DNA of 64,000 nt from Kordiimonas sp. SCSIO 12603 (GTDB lineage: Bacteria > Pseudomonadota > Alphaproteobacteria > Sphingomonadales > Kordiimonadaceae). Location of the stretch: assembly GCF_024398035.1 (NCBI RefSeq), contig NZ_CP073748.1, positions 3,773,001-3,837,000 of the forward strand, written 5' to 3'. Of the stretch, positions 1 through 9,277 are shown one piece after another. The notes beneath the pieces are model-generated. The model did not search any database, had not been told where the DNA came from, and saw nothing but the letters and a program-made list of their open reading frames with translations. Position 1 is the first letter of the stretch, and each line of letters opens with the position of its first letter. A program made the position numbers and the translations under genes.

Positions 1-129
1 GCGCTAGGACATACCGTACTTTCAAAAACCCAATTTGAAAGTACTGATGATACTGTACCCAACTCCGACGCTTCCTCCCGAAGTGGTACGCTACATGTAA
101 TTAGAGTTGAAATTCAAGTAAAGATATAA
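1..129 (+). CDS. C-terminal fragment of an unrecognised gene
   Basis: Frame 1 is open from the window edge to a TAA at 127-129, giving the last 42 residues of a protein; the other two forward frames close early. The tail is polar, then ends in a short beta-like stretch (HVIRVEIQVKI). It converges on rimI and shares a bidirectional terminator with it, which fits a real gene end. The family cannot be told from this fragment. Confidence 0.5.
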   Translation, partial: ALGHTVLSKTQFESTDDTVPNSDASSRSGTLHVIRVEIQVKI

Positions 130-131
130 AG

Positions 132-165
132 AAAAATAATAGTTAAAATTTTAACTATTATTTTT
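132..165. terminator. Bidirectional AT-rich terminator between convergent genes
   Basis: A perfect 34-base inverted repeat made almost only of A and T, flanked by A and T runs on either side. It lies between the plus-strand gene ending at 129 and rimI on the minus strand, and covers the rimI stop codon. It can work in both directions. Confidence 0.6.
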
Positions 166-658
166 TATTTAATAAATCGAAAGAGTACAACAAGGCGTCC
201 GTTCTTTTACCTTCTCGATTTTGATAATAACCTCTACGAAACCCCACCTGTACAAATCCTATTTTTGAATAGAGGCTAACTGCCTTTAAGTTGTCTTGTC
301 TCACCTCTAGGAAACAGGTAGCTACATTCTGCCCCTTCAGATAGTCTACCATGAAGGAAAGAATCCACTTCCCTACACCTTTTAATTGCCATTCAGGATG
401 TACCGCTACCGTAATGAGCTCAGATTCATCACATACTGTACGAACCATTAACGCACCAACCGTCTGCTCTCCATCCTTGAAAACAAACCCGGCTGTACCA
501 GAAATTTCCAAGGATGATTTAATCGATTTTTCAGCCCACCCGTTCTCATTCTGAGCCTCAAATGCAGCTCTATGCACCTCAGAAAATGCCGCAATAGTAT
601 CTTCGTCAGAAACATTAACTGCCGTTACAGAATATTTTCCACTGACCGATTCAGCCAT
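158..658 (-). CDS. rimI: Ribosomal-protein-S18-alanine N-acetyltransferase (GNAT)
   Basis: A 166-residue GNAT acetyltransferase expected to acetylate the N-terminal alanine of ribosomal protein S18 in the cytoplasm. Visible features are the acetyl-CoA-binding loop (VHPEWQLKGVGKWI, about residues 85-98), and the EVRQDNLKAVSLYSKIGF segment with R.GYY typical of RimI. The start ATG overlaps the tsaB stop (TAATG), so the two are translationally coupled, and tsaB-rimI pairing is common in bacteria. The family assignment is firm; the substrate is inferred from the neighbour and motifs. Confidence 0.88.
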   Translation of the reverse strand: MAESVSGKYSVTAVNVSDEDTIAAFSEVHRAAFEAQNENGWAEKSIKSSLEISGTAGFVFKDGEQTVGALMVRTVCDESELITVAVHPEWQLKGVGKWILSFMVDYLKGQNVATCFLEVRQDNLKAVSLYSKIGFVQVGFRRGYYQNREGKRTDALLYSFDLLNKK

Positions 659-1317
659 TAACTATCACCGATGGGGATAAGCCGTTTTGCTTTCGCAGCA
701 TCAGCTTGGCGGTAATATGTGGGTTCCGGAGGATAAATCTTGGGATTAACATTTTGTGCGATTCTGGCCAAAATGGCAGGATCGACATGATCATGCTCTG
801 TACTCAGCTCTAAAAGAGCGGCGCCACTTCCTACTACTCGGCCAGGATTATCTTCTATCATTTGCAGCGCATCAGGCTCATCAATATTCATAGGTTCACC
901 AAGCATTTTGGGAAGCCCATCAGCCTCAAGGTCAACAAAAGCTTGCAGGAACACCTGTCCGCCTCGCCCCTTCATAACACTGTAAACACGCCCCGGCTTT
1001 TCTTGCTGTGCCTGCGCCGCCAAAACGGATAATGCTGTTAAACCAACACAAGGAATATTCTGTGCAAGCGCAATACCGCGCGCAACAGACAGACCAATGC
1101 GGAGCCCGGTAAAAGTGCCAGGCCCTGTTGTAACGGCAACGCGCGTGATATCTGCGTAACTGATGCCTGCCTGCTCCATCAAACCCTCTAATTGAGGAAT
1201 TAAATGTTCTGCATGCCCCCGGCCAATAGCATCCGCAGACGAAAACATCTCACCGGAAGCAAGTAGCACAGCGGAAGAGCAATAGCTTTCACATGTATCA
1301 ATCGCGAGTATTGCCAC
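658..1317 (-). CDS. tsaB: tRNA threonylcarbamoyladenosine biosynthesis protein TsaB
   Basis: A 219-residue protein of the ASKHA fold, a partner of TsaD and TsaE in making t6A at position 37 of ANN-decoding tRNAs. The N-terminus MAILAIDTCESYCSSAV and the segment GPGTFTGLRIGLSVARG (about residues 65-81) are hallmarks of TsaB. It lies 10 bases downstream of the nitroreductase gene and overlaps rimI by one base, so the three probably form one minus-strand operon. TsaD and TsaE are not in the window. Confidence 0.93.
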   Translation of the reverse strand: MAILAIDTCESYCSSAVLLASGEMFSSADAIGRGHAEHLIPQLEGLMEQAGISYADITRVAVTTGPGTFTGLRIGLSVARGIALAQNIPCVGLTALSVLAAQAQQEKPGRVYSVMKGRGGQVFLQAFVDLEADGLPKMLGEPMNIDEPDALQMIEDNPGRVVGSGAALLELSTEHDHVDPAILARIAQNVNPKIYPPEPTYYRQADAAKAKRLIPIGDS

Positions 1318-1327
1318 GTTTTATACC

Positions 1328-1918
1328 CTAAAGAATTTTCGCTGCGTCATCGAAGGCAAGACGAGGGCTGCGGTCAAAGATACCTTCAGAAGAACCATAC
1401 CCAATAGAACAGATAAAGTTTGATTTAAGGTTAGTGCCCGCAAAAAACTCAGCATCCACCGCAGCTTTATCAAAACCTGACATTGGACCACAATCAAGCC
1501 CAAGGCTGCGCGCTGCCATAATCAGATACCCACCCTGAAGCGTCGCATTTCGCATCGCAGTTTCCTCTGCAACAGCCGGATCAGCAAACCAGTTTTTCGC
1601 ATCCAGATTATGCGGGAACAGCTGAGGCAGTTTTTCAGCAAAATCCATGTCATTTGCAATAATTACCGTAACAGGCGCCTGCATTACCTTCGTATCGTTA
1701 CCTTCCATCACAAGCGGCTTCAAGCGTGCTTTCGCGGCATCAGATTTCACAAAATGAAAACGTGCAGGGCAGCAATTTGCGCTTGTAGGGCCCATTTTCA
1801 CCAAATCATAAAGCGCTTGAATTTGCTCATCACTTACGGGTTTATCTTCCCAAACATTGATGCTGCGTGCTTCACGAAACAATTGGTCAAGCGCTTGATC
1901 GTTTAAACTGATGGACAT
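1328..1918 (-). CDS. RutE-like nitroreductase-family NAD(P)H:FMN oxidoreductase
   Basis: A 196-residue flavoprotein of the nitroreductase superfamily, the same length as E. coli RutE, the malonic semialdehyde reductase of pyrimidine degradation. The segment [13 protein letters not shown] (about residues 42-54) matches the RutE subgroup. I start at 1918 because GGAGAG lies 8 bases before that ATG; a longer reading to 1981 adds a basic, unlikely leader. No other rut genes are nearby, so the substrate is uncertain. It may head the operon with tsaB and rimI. Confidence 0.8.
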   Translation of the reverse strand: MSISLNDQALDQLFREARSINVWEDKPVSDEQIQALYDLVKMGPTSANCCPARFHFVKSDAAKARLKPLVMEGNDTKVMQAPVTVIIANDMDFAEKLPQLFPHNLDAKNWFADPAVAEETAMRNATLQGGYLIMAARSLGLDCGPMSGFDKAAVDAEFFAGTNLKSNFICSIGYGSSEGIFDRSPRLAFDDAAKIL

Positions 1919-2018
1919 GGTTTTACTCTCCGAAAGTTGGGGGATTTTCGTATATTTTTTTCTTCGTCTTGCCAGTTTCACGCAAACAAGGCAAGACTAG
2001 TAAGGAGGGAGTTTTGAA

Positions 2019-3053
2019 ATGCGGCCTTTTTTTCTATGTATTTTAAGCCTGTTTAGCATGCTACTCAGCTTATCACCTACCTATGCAGATAAATCAGCAT
2101 CTGTATTGCTCTACCACCGCTTCGGCGAAGACAATGTACCCTCCACCAATATCCGGTTGGAACAATTTGAAGCCCATATCAAAATCCTAAAAGAAGGCGG
2201 TTATCACTTCATGGCGCTTTCTGACGCTATTGCTCATCTCAAGGATAAGCGAGACTTCCCCGAACGTACCGTGATTGTCACGGTGGATGATGCATATAAA
2301 TCAGTATTCACGAATGGTTGGCCAATGCTGAAAGCAGCAGGAATTCCCCTTGCCGTGTTTGTGTCTACTGATCCAGTAGACAGCGGCAGCAGCAATTACA
2401 TGTCGTGGGACGAGATCAGGCAGCTTAAAGAAGAAGGTGTAGAAATCGCGCACCATACTGCGTCTCACCTACATATGGTCCATGCTGGTCTTGAAGCAGC
2501 TATGGCAGACGTGCGTAGAGCCAGCAAACGTTTCGAAGAAGAATTAGGAGAAGTGCCCAAAATCTTCGCTTATCCGTATGGGGAACATAGCCTGGAGATA
2601 GCTGATGCCATCCAAGACGAAGGCTTTGATGCAGCTTTCGCCCAATTCTCAGGCGCAATAGCCCAGTGGGATAACCTATATGCTTTGCCGCGCTTCCCTG
2701 TAAATGAGCGCTATGGCGGCGAAAACAGATTTAAACTTATCAGCCAGGCCATGGCCCTGCCAGTATCGGATATCATCCCGGCTAAACCACTTTTAAGCGA
2801 TACTAACAATCCACCGCTTTTTGGCTTTAGTGTTGATGAAAATGTAAGAGGCCTTGGTGCCTTAGCATGTTACCCAAGCCATCTTGGCAAAGCTGCGGAT
2901 TTGGTAAAACCACTTGATCACCGAATAGAAGTGAGGTTCGACAAACCGTTTCCGAAAGGCAGAAGTCGGATCAATTGCACCATGCCCGTTGGAAACGGGC
3001 GCTGGTATTGGCTGGGGAAGTTTTTCCTGCTGCCGGGCGGCAAGCTGGATTAA
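2019..3053 (+). CDS. Secreted polysaccharide deacetylase family protein
   Basis: A 344-residue carbohydrate esterase family 4-type protein with an N-terminal signal peptide (about residues 1-23, ending TYADK). The NodB-like core shows the paired Asp (TVDDAY, about residue 87) and the metal-binding HTxSH motif (HHTASH, about 148), then YPYG. It should remove acetyl groups from a polysaccharide or peptidoglycan in the periplasm. A strong AAGGAGGG site precedes the ATG. The 100-residue C-terminal part beyond the catalytic core is not recognised. It is divergent from the RutE-like gene. Confidence 0.85.
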   Translation: MRPFFLCILSLFSMLLSLSPTYADKSASVLLYHRFGEDNVPSTNIRLEQFEAHIKILKEGGYHFMALSDAIAHLKDKRDFPERTVIVTVDDAYKSVFTNGWPMLKAAGIPLAVFVSTDPVDSGSSNYMSWDEIRQLKEEGVEIAHHTASHLHMVHAGLEAAMADVRRASKRFEEELGEVPKIFAYPYGEHSLEIADAIQDEGFDAAFAQFSGAIAQWDNLYALPRFPVNERYGGENRFKLISQAMALPVSDIIPAKPLLSDTNNPPLFGFSVDENVRGLGALACYPSHLGKAADLVKPLDHRIEVRFDKPFPKGRSRINCTMPVGNGRWYWLGKFFLLPGGKLD

Positions 3054-3059
3054 AAGCTG

Positions 3060-3620
3060 TTATTCAACAGCCCGCACTTCTGTTACTTCCGGGATATAGT
3101 ATTTAAGCAGATTTTCAATGCCGTGCTTCAGCGTCATAGTCGCACTCGGGCATCCGGCGCAGGCACCCTGCATCTGCAAATAAACAACACCCTCCTGGAA
3201 ACCATGATAGGTGATATCACCGCCATCACCAGCAACAGCTGGCCGAACTTTTTCATCAAGCAATGTCTTGATTTGTTCAATAATCTCAGCGTCAGCCTCA
3301 TCATCATCAAAAGACGATTCTCCCATAGCAGCATCAGCATTCACTACTGGAGCGCCTGAAGCGAAAAACTGCATAAGACCCGCAAGCACATTTGGCTTAA
3401 GCTCATCCCACTCGCTATCGCCAGCCTTGGTCACCGTGATGAAATCGTGCCCAATAAACACACCGGCAACACCCGTTTGTGCAAACAAAGCATTCGCAAG
3501 AGGTGAGGATTCTGCCGCTTCTACATCAGTGAAATTCGCAGTACCCGCTTCAAGCAGTATTTTACCCGGCAGAAACTTAAGCGTATCCGGGTTTGGCGTC
3601 ATTTCAGTTTCGATAAACAT
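3060..3620 (-). CDS. NifU/Nfu-type iron-sulfur cluster carrier
   Basis: A 186-residue protein with an Nfu N-terminal domain (TPNPDTLKFLPG near residue 8) and a C-terminal NifU domain carrying the CxxC cluster ligands (GACAGCPSATM, about residues 151-161). It holds and transfers Fe-S clusters to apoproteins, like mitochondrial NFU1. This two-domain arrangement is normal in Alphaproteobacteria. It converges with the deacetylase gene with only 6 bases between stops. Confidence 0.93.
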   Translation of the reverse strand: MFIETEMTPNPDTLKFLPGKILLEAGTANFTDVEAAESSPLANALFAQTGVAGVFIGHDFITVTKAGDSEWDELKPNVLAGLMQFFASGAPVVNADAAMGESSFDDDEADAEIIEQIKTLLDEKVRPAVAGDGGDITYHGFQEGVVYLQMQGACAGCPSATMTLKHGIENLLKYYIPEVTEVRAVE

Positions 3621-3687
3621 AACAAAATCCTTCTTTATGTAGCCTTCATTTGGTGATTTTGCCGCTAAAGGTCAAGCAAAAAGACCG

Positions 3688-4233
3688 TTACTTGAGAGCC
3701 TGAAGGCACTCTTCAAGAGGTGCGCGGGAATTTTCCACACGGCACAAAACCAAACTGCCCTGAATAGCAACCAACCTACTCCGTGCTTTACGTTCTGCTT
3801 CTTCTGTAGCCAACCCCATTTCCAGATATGCCCTTTCAAGCCCGGCCTGCCACATACTAACAGCAGCGTTAATTTGCTGCTGAAATAACGCCTTACCTTC
3901 CCCCACTAACAAACTATTCATAAGGCAAAAAGGTACGTCGCCTTCATAATATTGAGCAACACCTTCAAAGCTATTTGCGAGCCGCTTCTCTGGCATGTCT
4001 TTACCATTTAGGGGCGCAAGCACATATTTTTGCAGACGTGCGCCCGCATGTGCCAAAACCTTATCAGCCATATCTTTCTTACCGTTTGGAAAATGATGAT
4101 ACAGACTGGCTTTAGACAGTTCCGCGGCTCCCGCGAGCATTGCCATACTCGCACCTTCATAACCATTTTCCCGAAACACGTTACTAAGACGTGCTGCCAT
4201 TTCGGTTTTATTCAATTTTGCAATGCGAGGCAT
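3688..4233 (-). CDS. TetR/AcrR family transcriptional regulator
   Basis: A 181-residue regulator with an N-terminal TetR helix-turn-helix (about residues 8-55; ASMAMLAGAAELSKASLYHHF) and a divergent ligand-binding C-terminus. I choose the ATG at 4233 (MPRIAKLNK) over one 12 codons upstream because a purine-rich GAAAGAAGAAAG lies before it. It is transcribed away from the penicillin-binding protein gene. The target and ligand are unknown. Confidence 0.82.
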   Translation of the reverse strand: MPRIAKLNKTEMAARLSNVFRENGYEGASMAMLAGAAELSKASLYHHFPNGKKDMADKVLAHAGARLQKYVLAPLNGKDMPEKRLANSFEGVAQYYEGDVPFCLMNSLLVGEGKALFQQQINAAVSMWQAGLERAYLEMGLATEEAERKARSRLVAIQGSLVLCRVENSRAPLEECLQALK

Positions 4234-4364
4234 ATTCTTTCTTCTTTCGCCACAATAATAACCGAACATTTGGTTTGTTTCTATAATTTAATGTAAATTA
4301 ATTCCAAACTTTGCCGCATTTTATTGCCATGTTATGGAAACAGAAAGAAACCAAAGGAACCTGC

Positions 4365-6374
4365 GTGAGCAAACAGCCAACACAAAAGCCAAGAAAAGCA
4401 ACACCCAAGAAATCAGCGAAAGCTAAAAAGGGGGCTGTATCAAAGGCTGAAAAAAAACAGGCTCAACCCGAAACGCCAAAGAAACCAATCTGGAAACGCC
4501 TATTTTACTACAGCGCTATAATTGGTGTCTGGGGTTTTATTCTTGGCTTCCTTGTGCTCGCATATCTCTCGCTAGATTTACCGGATCTAGAAAATCCACA
4601 TACTCCAGGCTCAAATGATACAGCTGTTGTTGTAAAAGCAGCTAACGGCGCAACTCTTGTACGTAGTGGGCCTATCCACGGTGACCGCATCCCATATAAT
4701 GAAATCCCCGATGCCCTCGTTCGCGCTTTCACCTCAGTGGAGGACAGGGAATTCTTCTCCCATTCTGGAGTGAATGCCAAAGGTCTCATCCGTGCACTTT
4801 GGACCAATATTCGCGCAGGAGGCGTGCGCGCTGGGGGTAGTACGATCACCCAGCAGCTCGCAAAGAATCTATTCCTTTCCAATGAACGTACGATCAAAAG
4901 GAAAGCGCAAGAACTGCTGCTCACCCTTTGGATTGAGCAGCGCTTCACCAAGGAACAGATACTTACCCTCTATCTCAACAACGTATACTTCGGTGGTGGC
5001 GCATACGGCATTGATGCTGCAAGCCGTAAATTCTACGGCCACAGCGCACGTGAACTTTCCATAAGTGAAGCCGCCTTGCTCGCAGGACTTGTGAAAGCGC
5101 CTTCCCGTTATGCGCCCCATATTAACCCGGAAGGTGCGTGGAAACGCGCACGCGTGGTTCTCAAAACCATGGTTGAAGAGGGCGTTATTACCCAGCAAGT
5201 AGCTGACAAACTTAAAACCCAACCTCCTCGAATAAAAGAAGCAAGCGCTGGCAGAGATGTCCGTTTCTTCACTGACTGGGTTGAACAGGCTGCCCATAAC
5301 ATGCTGCCGGAAACTGCAGGAAAATCGCTCATAATATATACCACACTTGATCCCAGTGTTCAGCGTGCCGCCGCGATGGCGCTGGAACGCGGCCTGGAAG
5401 GTGAAGGTAAAGAGCGCAGTGCAAGCCAAGGCGCCGTAGTTGCCATTGATCATGACGGCGCAGTGCGCGCGATGGTGGGCGGAAGTGACTATGCTAAAAC
5501 ACAGTATAACCGTGCCACACAAGCCTTGCGTCAACCCGGCTCAGCTTTCAAGCTGTTTTCTTATCTCGCTGCCCTGGAAGCAGGTATAAAACCGACAGAT
5601 CGATACATTGATGAAAAAACGAGCATCGGTGATTGGTCCCCGAAGAACTACAATGGTAAATTCAACGGTCCAATGGACATGCAAGAAGCTTTTGCACGGT
5701 CAATCAACACTGTAGCTGTACAAATTTCTGAAGAGGTAGGTAGGAACCGCGTCGCCAGCATGGCCAAACGCCTTGGCATTTCCACCGAAGTAGAAGCCCT
5801 TGCCAGCCTACCGCTCGGTACAGAAGAGGTAAAACTGATTGATCTGGCCAGCAGTTATGCCGTGATTGCAAATGGTGGGCACCTTGCACCTGCCTATGCG
5901 ATTGTTGAAATTACATCACTAGACGGTGAAGTTTTGTACCGCAAGCCACCTGTTAGACCAGTGCCTGCACTTGCCTATCCTGTTGTAAAAGACATGACTG
6001 AAATGCTCACCAGCGTGGTAACGTGGGGGTCTGGGAAAAATGCCCGTATTGACAGGCCTGCAGCAGGTAAATCTGGCACCTCACAAGACAGCAGAGATGC
6101 TGTATTTGTGGGCTTTACCAGCGATATGACGACAGCTGTCTGGGTAGGGAATGATAATGGCACACCTATGAAGGCCGTAACAGGCGGTGGGCTTCCTGCT
6201 CGTATCTGGTCAGATTTTATGCTGGAAGCACATGTGGGCCAACCTATCCGCCCCTTACTTGCAGATGCAGGCATTTACAGCACCTCAGCGGGTCCTGAAA
6301 AAATCATCGAAGAAAAACCTAAAAAGAAGAAAAAGAAAGGTTTTCTGGAACGCATCTTTGGCGGAAAAGATTAG
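4365..6374 (+). CDS. Penicillin-binding protein 1A family (bifunctional peptidoglycan synthase)
   Basis: A class A penicillin-binding protein of about 669 residues that polymerises and cross-links peptidoglycan at the inner membrane. It has a Lys-rich cytoplasmic tail, one membrane segment (about residues 45-70), a GT51 transglycosylase domain (EDREFFSHSG, then GGSTITQQLAKNLF), and a transpeptidase domain with SxxK (SAFK), SxN (SIN) and KSGTS. A Lys-rich tail closes the protein. I start at the GTG at 4365 because AAAGGA lies 5-6 bases upstream; an in-frame ATG at 4311 has no such site. Confidence 0.92.
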   Translation: MSKQPTQKPRKATPKKSAKAKKGAVSKAEKKQAQPETPKKPIWKRLFYYSAIIGVWGFILGFLVLAYLSLDLPDLENPHTPGSNDTAVVVKAANGATLVRSGPIHGDRIPYNEIPDALVRAFTSVEDREFFSHSGVNAKGLIRALWTNIRAGGVRAGGSTITQQLAKNLFLSNERTIKRKAQELLLTLWIEQRFTKEQILTLYLNNVYFGGGAYGIDAASRKFYGHSARELSISEAALLAGLVKAPSRYAPHINPEGAWKRARVVLKTMVEEGVITQQVADKLKTQPPRIKEASAGRDVRFFTDWVEQAAHNMLPETAGKSLIIYTTLDPSVQRAAAMALERGLEGEGKERSASQGAVVAIDHDGAVRAMVGGSDYAKTQYNRATQALRQPGSAFKLFSYLAALEAGIKPTDRYIDEKTSIGDWSPKNYNGKFNGPMDMQEAFARSINTVAVQISEEVGRNRVASMAKRLGISTEVEALASLPLGTEEVKLIDLASSYAVIANGGHLAPAYAIVEITSLDGEVLYRKPPVRPVPALAYPVVKDMTEMLTSVVTWGSGKNARIDRPAAGKSGTSQDSRDAVFVGFTSDMTTAVWVGNDNGTPMKAVTGGGLPARIWSDFMLEAHVGQPIRPLLADAGIYSTSAGPEKIIEEKPKKKKKKGFLERIFGGKD

Positions 6375-6435
6375 CACGCGGCATACTGCCACGCCTTACT
6401 TGCTATATCTCCCACCAAACATTACCTAATTAGTC

Positions 6436-6822
6436 ATGATTGAAGAAAACCCAAATACAGCGCTTACAAGAGACAGAGTATCAATAGGTCGTTTCGTACG
6501 TGCCTTTTACAGTGAAATACGTAAACACAGTGTTCTCGGGCCAATCTTTGAGGAAAAGGTTGGCGATCACTGGGAAGAGCATTTTGAGACACTCACCGAT
6601 TTTTGGATGAATGTTCTGCTTGGTGCGCGCACCTTTAAAGGCAATCCATTTGGAGTTCACCGTCAGGTAACCGCCTTAAAGGAAGAGCATTTCGCCATGT
6701 GGCTAGGAATATTTCATCCCGTAGCCAAGAGAATGCTTGAGCCCGATATGGCCGTAGCCGCTTCAGAAAAAGCAGAACGTATCGCCAGCAGTCTAAAAAA
6801 CGGATTATTCTTCCGGATATAG
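6436..6822 (+). CDS. Group III truncated haemoglobin
   Basis: A 128-residue 2-on-2 globin. The segments FYSEIRKHSVLGPIF and HWEEHFETLTDFWMNVLLG are typical of group III, and His in FGVHRQVTALKEEHF probably binds haem iron. Such proteins bind oxygen or nitric oxide; their role is often unclear. It follows the penicillin-binding protein gene by 61 bases with no clear terminator between, and its ribosome-binding site is poor. Confidence 0.9.
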   Translation: MIEENPNTALTRDRVSIGRFVRAFYSEIRKHSVLGPIFEEKVGDHWEEHFETLTDFWMNVLLGARTFKGNPFGVHRQVTALKEEHFAMWLGIFHPVAKRMLEPDMAVAASEKAERIASSLKNGLFFRI

Positions 6823-6926
6823 AGCGATACAGCGGATAAACCCATAACTTTAAAGTGATCTCTTATGCGAGCATTATCTGTAATAATGTAATATTATAAC
6901 CATCTTAATTTTGGGGAGTTTTCAAG

Positions 6927-7394
6927 ATGTTTCGCTTAAGTTTCAGCATCGTTTTATCGCTATTATTTCTGGTTGCACCGGCTGCTTATGGGCAATCCTT
7001 TGCCTCTGAACGACAGGAGACAGCACTTTATGCCGGGGTATATTTCTCTGTCCCGTTTGGGGGAAAACAAACAAATCCTTCTCGATATAAATTAGGCTTC
7101 AAGGCAGGGCCTCAATACAATTTGTTATCAAGGGAGGGTTTTGACGCGTTCAAACAAAAGAGTTTCACAGGTAACATTGTGGATATTAACTTCTCTGACA
7201 GAGGTCTGGAACAAGTACAATTAGCAGCACTTCCTATCATTCGAAAAGACCTGCAAGGGAAACTTATTTATCTGAATGATGAAGAGAAAAAAGGCTTCAA
7301 CGTGGGTAAGGCCCTACTTATTACAGGTGGTGTAATAGTGGGAGCTGGTATCTTATTTGCTATATCCGTTAACAATCAGTTTGATAGTGACTAA
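6927..7394 (+). CDS. Secreted or membrane-anchored protein of unknown function
   Basis: A 155-residue protein with a clear signal peptide (about residues 1-22, ending AYGQS), a soluble middle, and a hydrophobic segment at about residues 128-148 (ALLITGGVIVGAGILFAISV). It has a good GGGGAG ribosome-binding site. This layout is seen in small periplasmic proteins tethered by a C-terminal membrane helix. No family recognised. Confidence 0.7.
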   Translation: MFRLSFSIVLSLLFLVAPAAYGQSFASERQETALYAGVYFSVPFGGKQTNPSRYKLGFKAGPQYNLLSREGFDAFKQKSFTGNIVDINFSDRGLEQVQLAALPIIRKDLQGKLIYLNDEEKKGFNVGKALLITGGVIVGAGILFAISVNNQFDSD

Positions 7395-7405
7395 TGCAAT
7401 TCATA

Positions 7406-8104
7406 TCAGTCAAATTGATAACTAAATAAACCACCACCTTCTCTCTTCAGCCATTTCCGCTGTATGTCAAAATCAGGCATACAGCGGGCTACATGTGCCC
7501 AAAACCGCTCAGAATGATTCATTTCCAACAAATGCGAAACTTCATGGGCGGCCACATAATCAAGAACTGTAGACGGTGCCAACACCAGTCTCCAATTGAA
7601 GCGCAAGGTACCACTGGAAGAACAACTTCCCCAACGGCTTTTCATATCCCCAATACTAATACGACCATAAGAAACCTCTAACTGGTCAGCATATCGTCTA
7701 CAGGCGACCTCCAGTTTTTCTTTAGCTTGGGCCCGAAACCATTTCTCCAGCCGTCCGGCAGCCATATCGAACGGGCCACCCACTTGAATTTCGTCGCTCA
7801 GGCATTTAACAGAACGTGGGGCGATACCGGTAAAAACAAGCTTCCTTTTCTCGCCCAGATAAGGAAGCTTCATCCCTTCCTTGATTGGTTCAAGTGAGAG
7901 CTTCGTGCGCTCGTTCACTATCCAATCCATGTGAGCATTCAGAAATTGATTTACGGCCTTTTCACTAATTCGTTTCGGTATAGTAACTTTAATATCACCG
8001 CTGGTTCGGTCCACTCTTAAGGTCATGCGTTTGGCTTGAGCATTCCGCCGCACTCTCAGGGGAATATCTTCACTACCAATCCGTAGATAACGTACCTCGG
8101 TCAA
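7406..8104 (-). CDS. DUF45/YgjP-like zinc metallopeptidase
   Basis: A 232-residue protein of the SprT-like/YgjP group. The zinc motif HEVSHLLEMNH (about residues 187-197) and the upstream signature SRWGSCSSSG.LRFNW (about 160-174) identify DUF45. Family members are presumed metal-dependent hydrolases, with no settled substrate. The gene lies 9 bases downstream of the YcgN-like gene and probably shares its transcript. Confidence 0.88.
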   Translation of the reverse strand: MTEVRYLRIGSEDIPLRVRRNAQAKRMTLRVDRTSGDIKVTIPKRISEKAVNQFLNAHMDWIVNERTKLSLEPIKEGMKLPYLGEKRKLVFTGIAPRSVKCLSDEIQVGGPFDMAAGRLEKWFRAQAKEKLEVACRRYADQLEVSYGRISIGDMKSRWGSCSSSGTLRFNWRLVLAPSTVLDYVAAHEVSHLLEMNHSERFWAHVARCMPDFDIQRKWLKREGGGLFSYQFD

Positions 8105-8113
8105 ACCATCACC

Positions 8114-8542
8114 CTAAGCTGGCCATTCAACAAGATGATCTTCAAAATCACCAGCTTCGCGCTCATCCACCGCTTTCCCGCGTACGGATTGTCCGGCCTT
8201 ATGAACACTTTCCCTATCTCCGCTCACAAGCGGATGCCAATCATAAAGATCTTTACCTTCATGAAGCAGGCGGTATGCACAGGTACTTGGCATCCAAGGT
8301 AATGTATCCAACAAATCTGGCGACATCACAACGCAGTTCCCCACATAGCGCTGGCGAGTGAGATATTTTCCGCAAGTGATTTTTACGGGATCAAGAAAAC
8401 GGCACGCTACATCTGTATGATGAATTTCGCCTGTATCTTCATCTTCAAGTTTGTGGAGGCAGCATTTACCACACCCATCACAAAGCGATTCCCATTCATC
8501 ACGAGACATCTCAGACAGAGCTTTTTCTTTCCAGAATGACAT
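8114..8542 (-). CDS. YcgN-family cysteine-cluster protein (UPF0260)
   Basis: A 142-residue cytoplasmic protein with the CDGCGKCCLHK motif near residue 22 and further cysteines later, as in E. coli YcgN. The cysteines probably bind a zinc or iron-sulfur centre, but the function of the family is not established. It is 2 bases from the SCO1 gene and 9 bases from the DUF45 gene, so the three probably form one operon. Confidence 0.88.
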   Translation of the reverse strand: MSFWKEKALSEMSRDEWESLCDGCGKCCLHKLEDEDTGEIHHTDVACRFLDPVKITCGKYLTRQRYVGNCVVMSPDLLDTLPWMPSTCAYRLLHEGKDLYDWHPLVSGDRESVHKAGQSVRGKAVDEREAGDFEDHLVEWPA

Positions 8543-8544
8543 GT

Positions 8545-9132
8545 CTATTTCTTCTCAAGCACCGGCTTAAAAGTATTCGCAATATCCTGTGGTTTATCCT
8601 TGCTGGAGAACAGGCGATTATATTTACCGTCTTTGTCCATTACGAAAATATAGCTCTGATGGTCCATCAAATAGCCATCATATCCTTCCTGTTCTCGCTT
8701 CGCGTAATATACCCGGTACTGCTTTGCAACATCAGCAATTTCCTGAACAGAGCCTGTGAAAGCGATCAAATTCGGGTGATAATCCAGAACATAATCCGCC
8801 AACTCTTTAACGGAATCCCTCTCCGGATCTACTGAAATAAATACCGGCTGAATAGGACTGGTATCATATCCTTCTTCCTCAAGGATATTCAGAGCAGTAG
8901 TGAGTTTATGGAGCTCTATCCGACATACATCGGGGCAATAACTATATCCAAAATAAATAAGCTGATACTTGCCGTGAAAGCTTTTACTAGAGATTTTTTC
9001 GCCTGTATGGGCCGTCAGTACAAACGGACCACCTGGACCTGAGGTCTTGTTTCCGCCACTATTAAAACTTACATAAGCCACAACCGCAGCTATAGCTACC
9101 GCGATCCATGCAACGAGCCTGATTGCTTTCAT
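8545..9132 (-). CDS. SCO1/SenC/PrrC-family copper chaperone
   Basis: A 195-residue membrane-anchored thioredoxin-fold protein that helps insert copper into cytochrome c oxidase. An N-terminal anchor (about residues 3-20) precedes the copper-binding CPDVC (about residue 75) and the distal His in LMDHQSYIF. I start at the ATG at 9132, which has TGGAGAT 6 bases upstream, rather than 11 codons earlier. In Rhodobacter the homologue is linked to regB/regA; here RegBA lies 1.6 kb away on the other strand. Confidence 0.9.
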   Translation of the reverse strand: MKAIRLVAWIAVAIAAVVAYVSFNSGGNKTSGPGGPFVLTAHTGEKISSKSFHGKYQLIYFGYSYCPDVCRIELHKLTTALNILEEEGYDTSPIQPVFISVDPERDSVKELADYVLDYHPNLIAFTGSVQEIADVAKQYRVYYAKREQEGYDGYLMDHQSYIFVMDKDGKYNRLFSSKDKPQDIANTFKPVLEKK

Positions 9133-9277
9133 GTTAAATCTCCACTCTGAAAGCCACTGGAACATCTGGGCTTTAATACTTGTGATTCTCGCACGGTTAT
9201 AGAAATATAGGCGATGTTTGTCACGTTGCCATTAAATTTGCAGCAATCTATGACACCTTGTTGATGATGGAGTACCT

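Noticed and set aside
4869-5534. 221-codon minus-strand open frame inside the penicillin-binding protein gene
   Set aside because: It is antisense to an intact, well-supported gene and shows no domain features.
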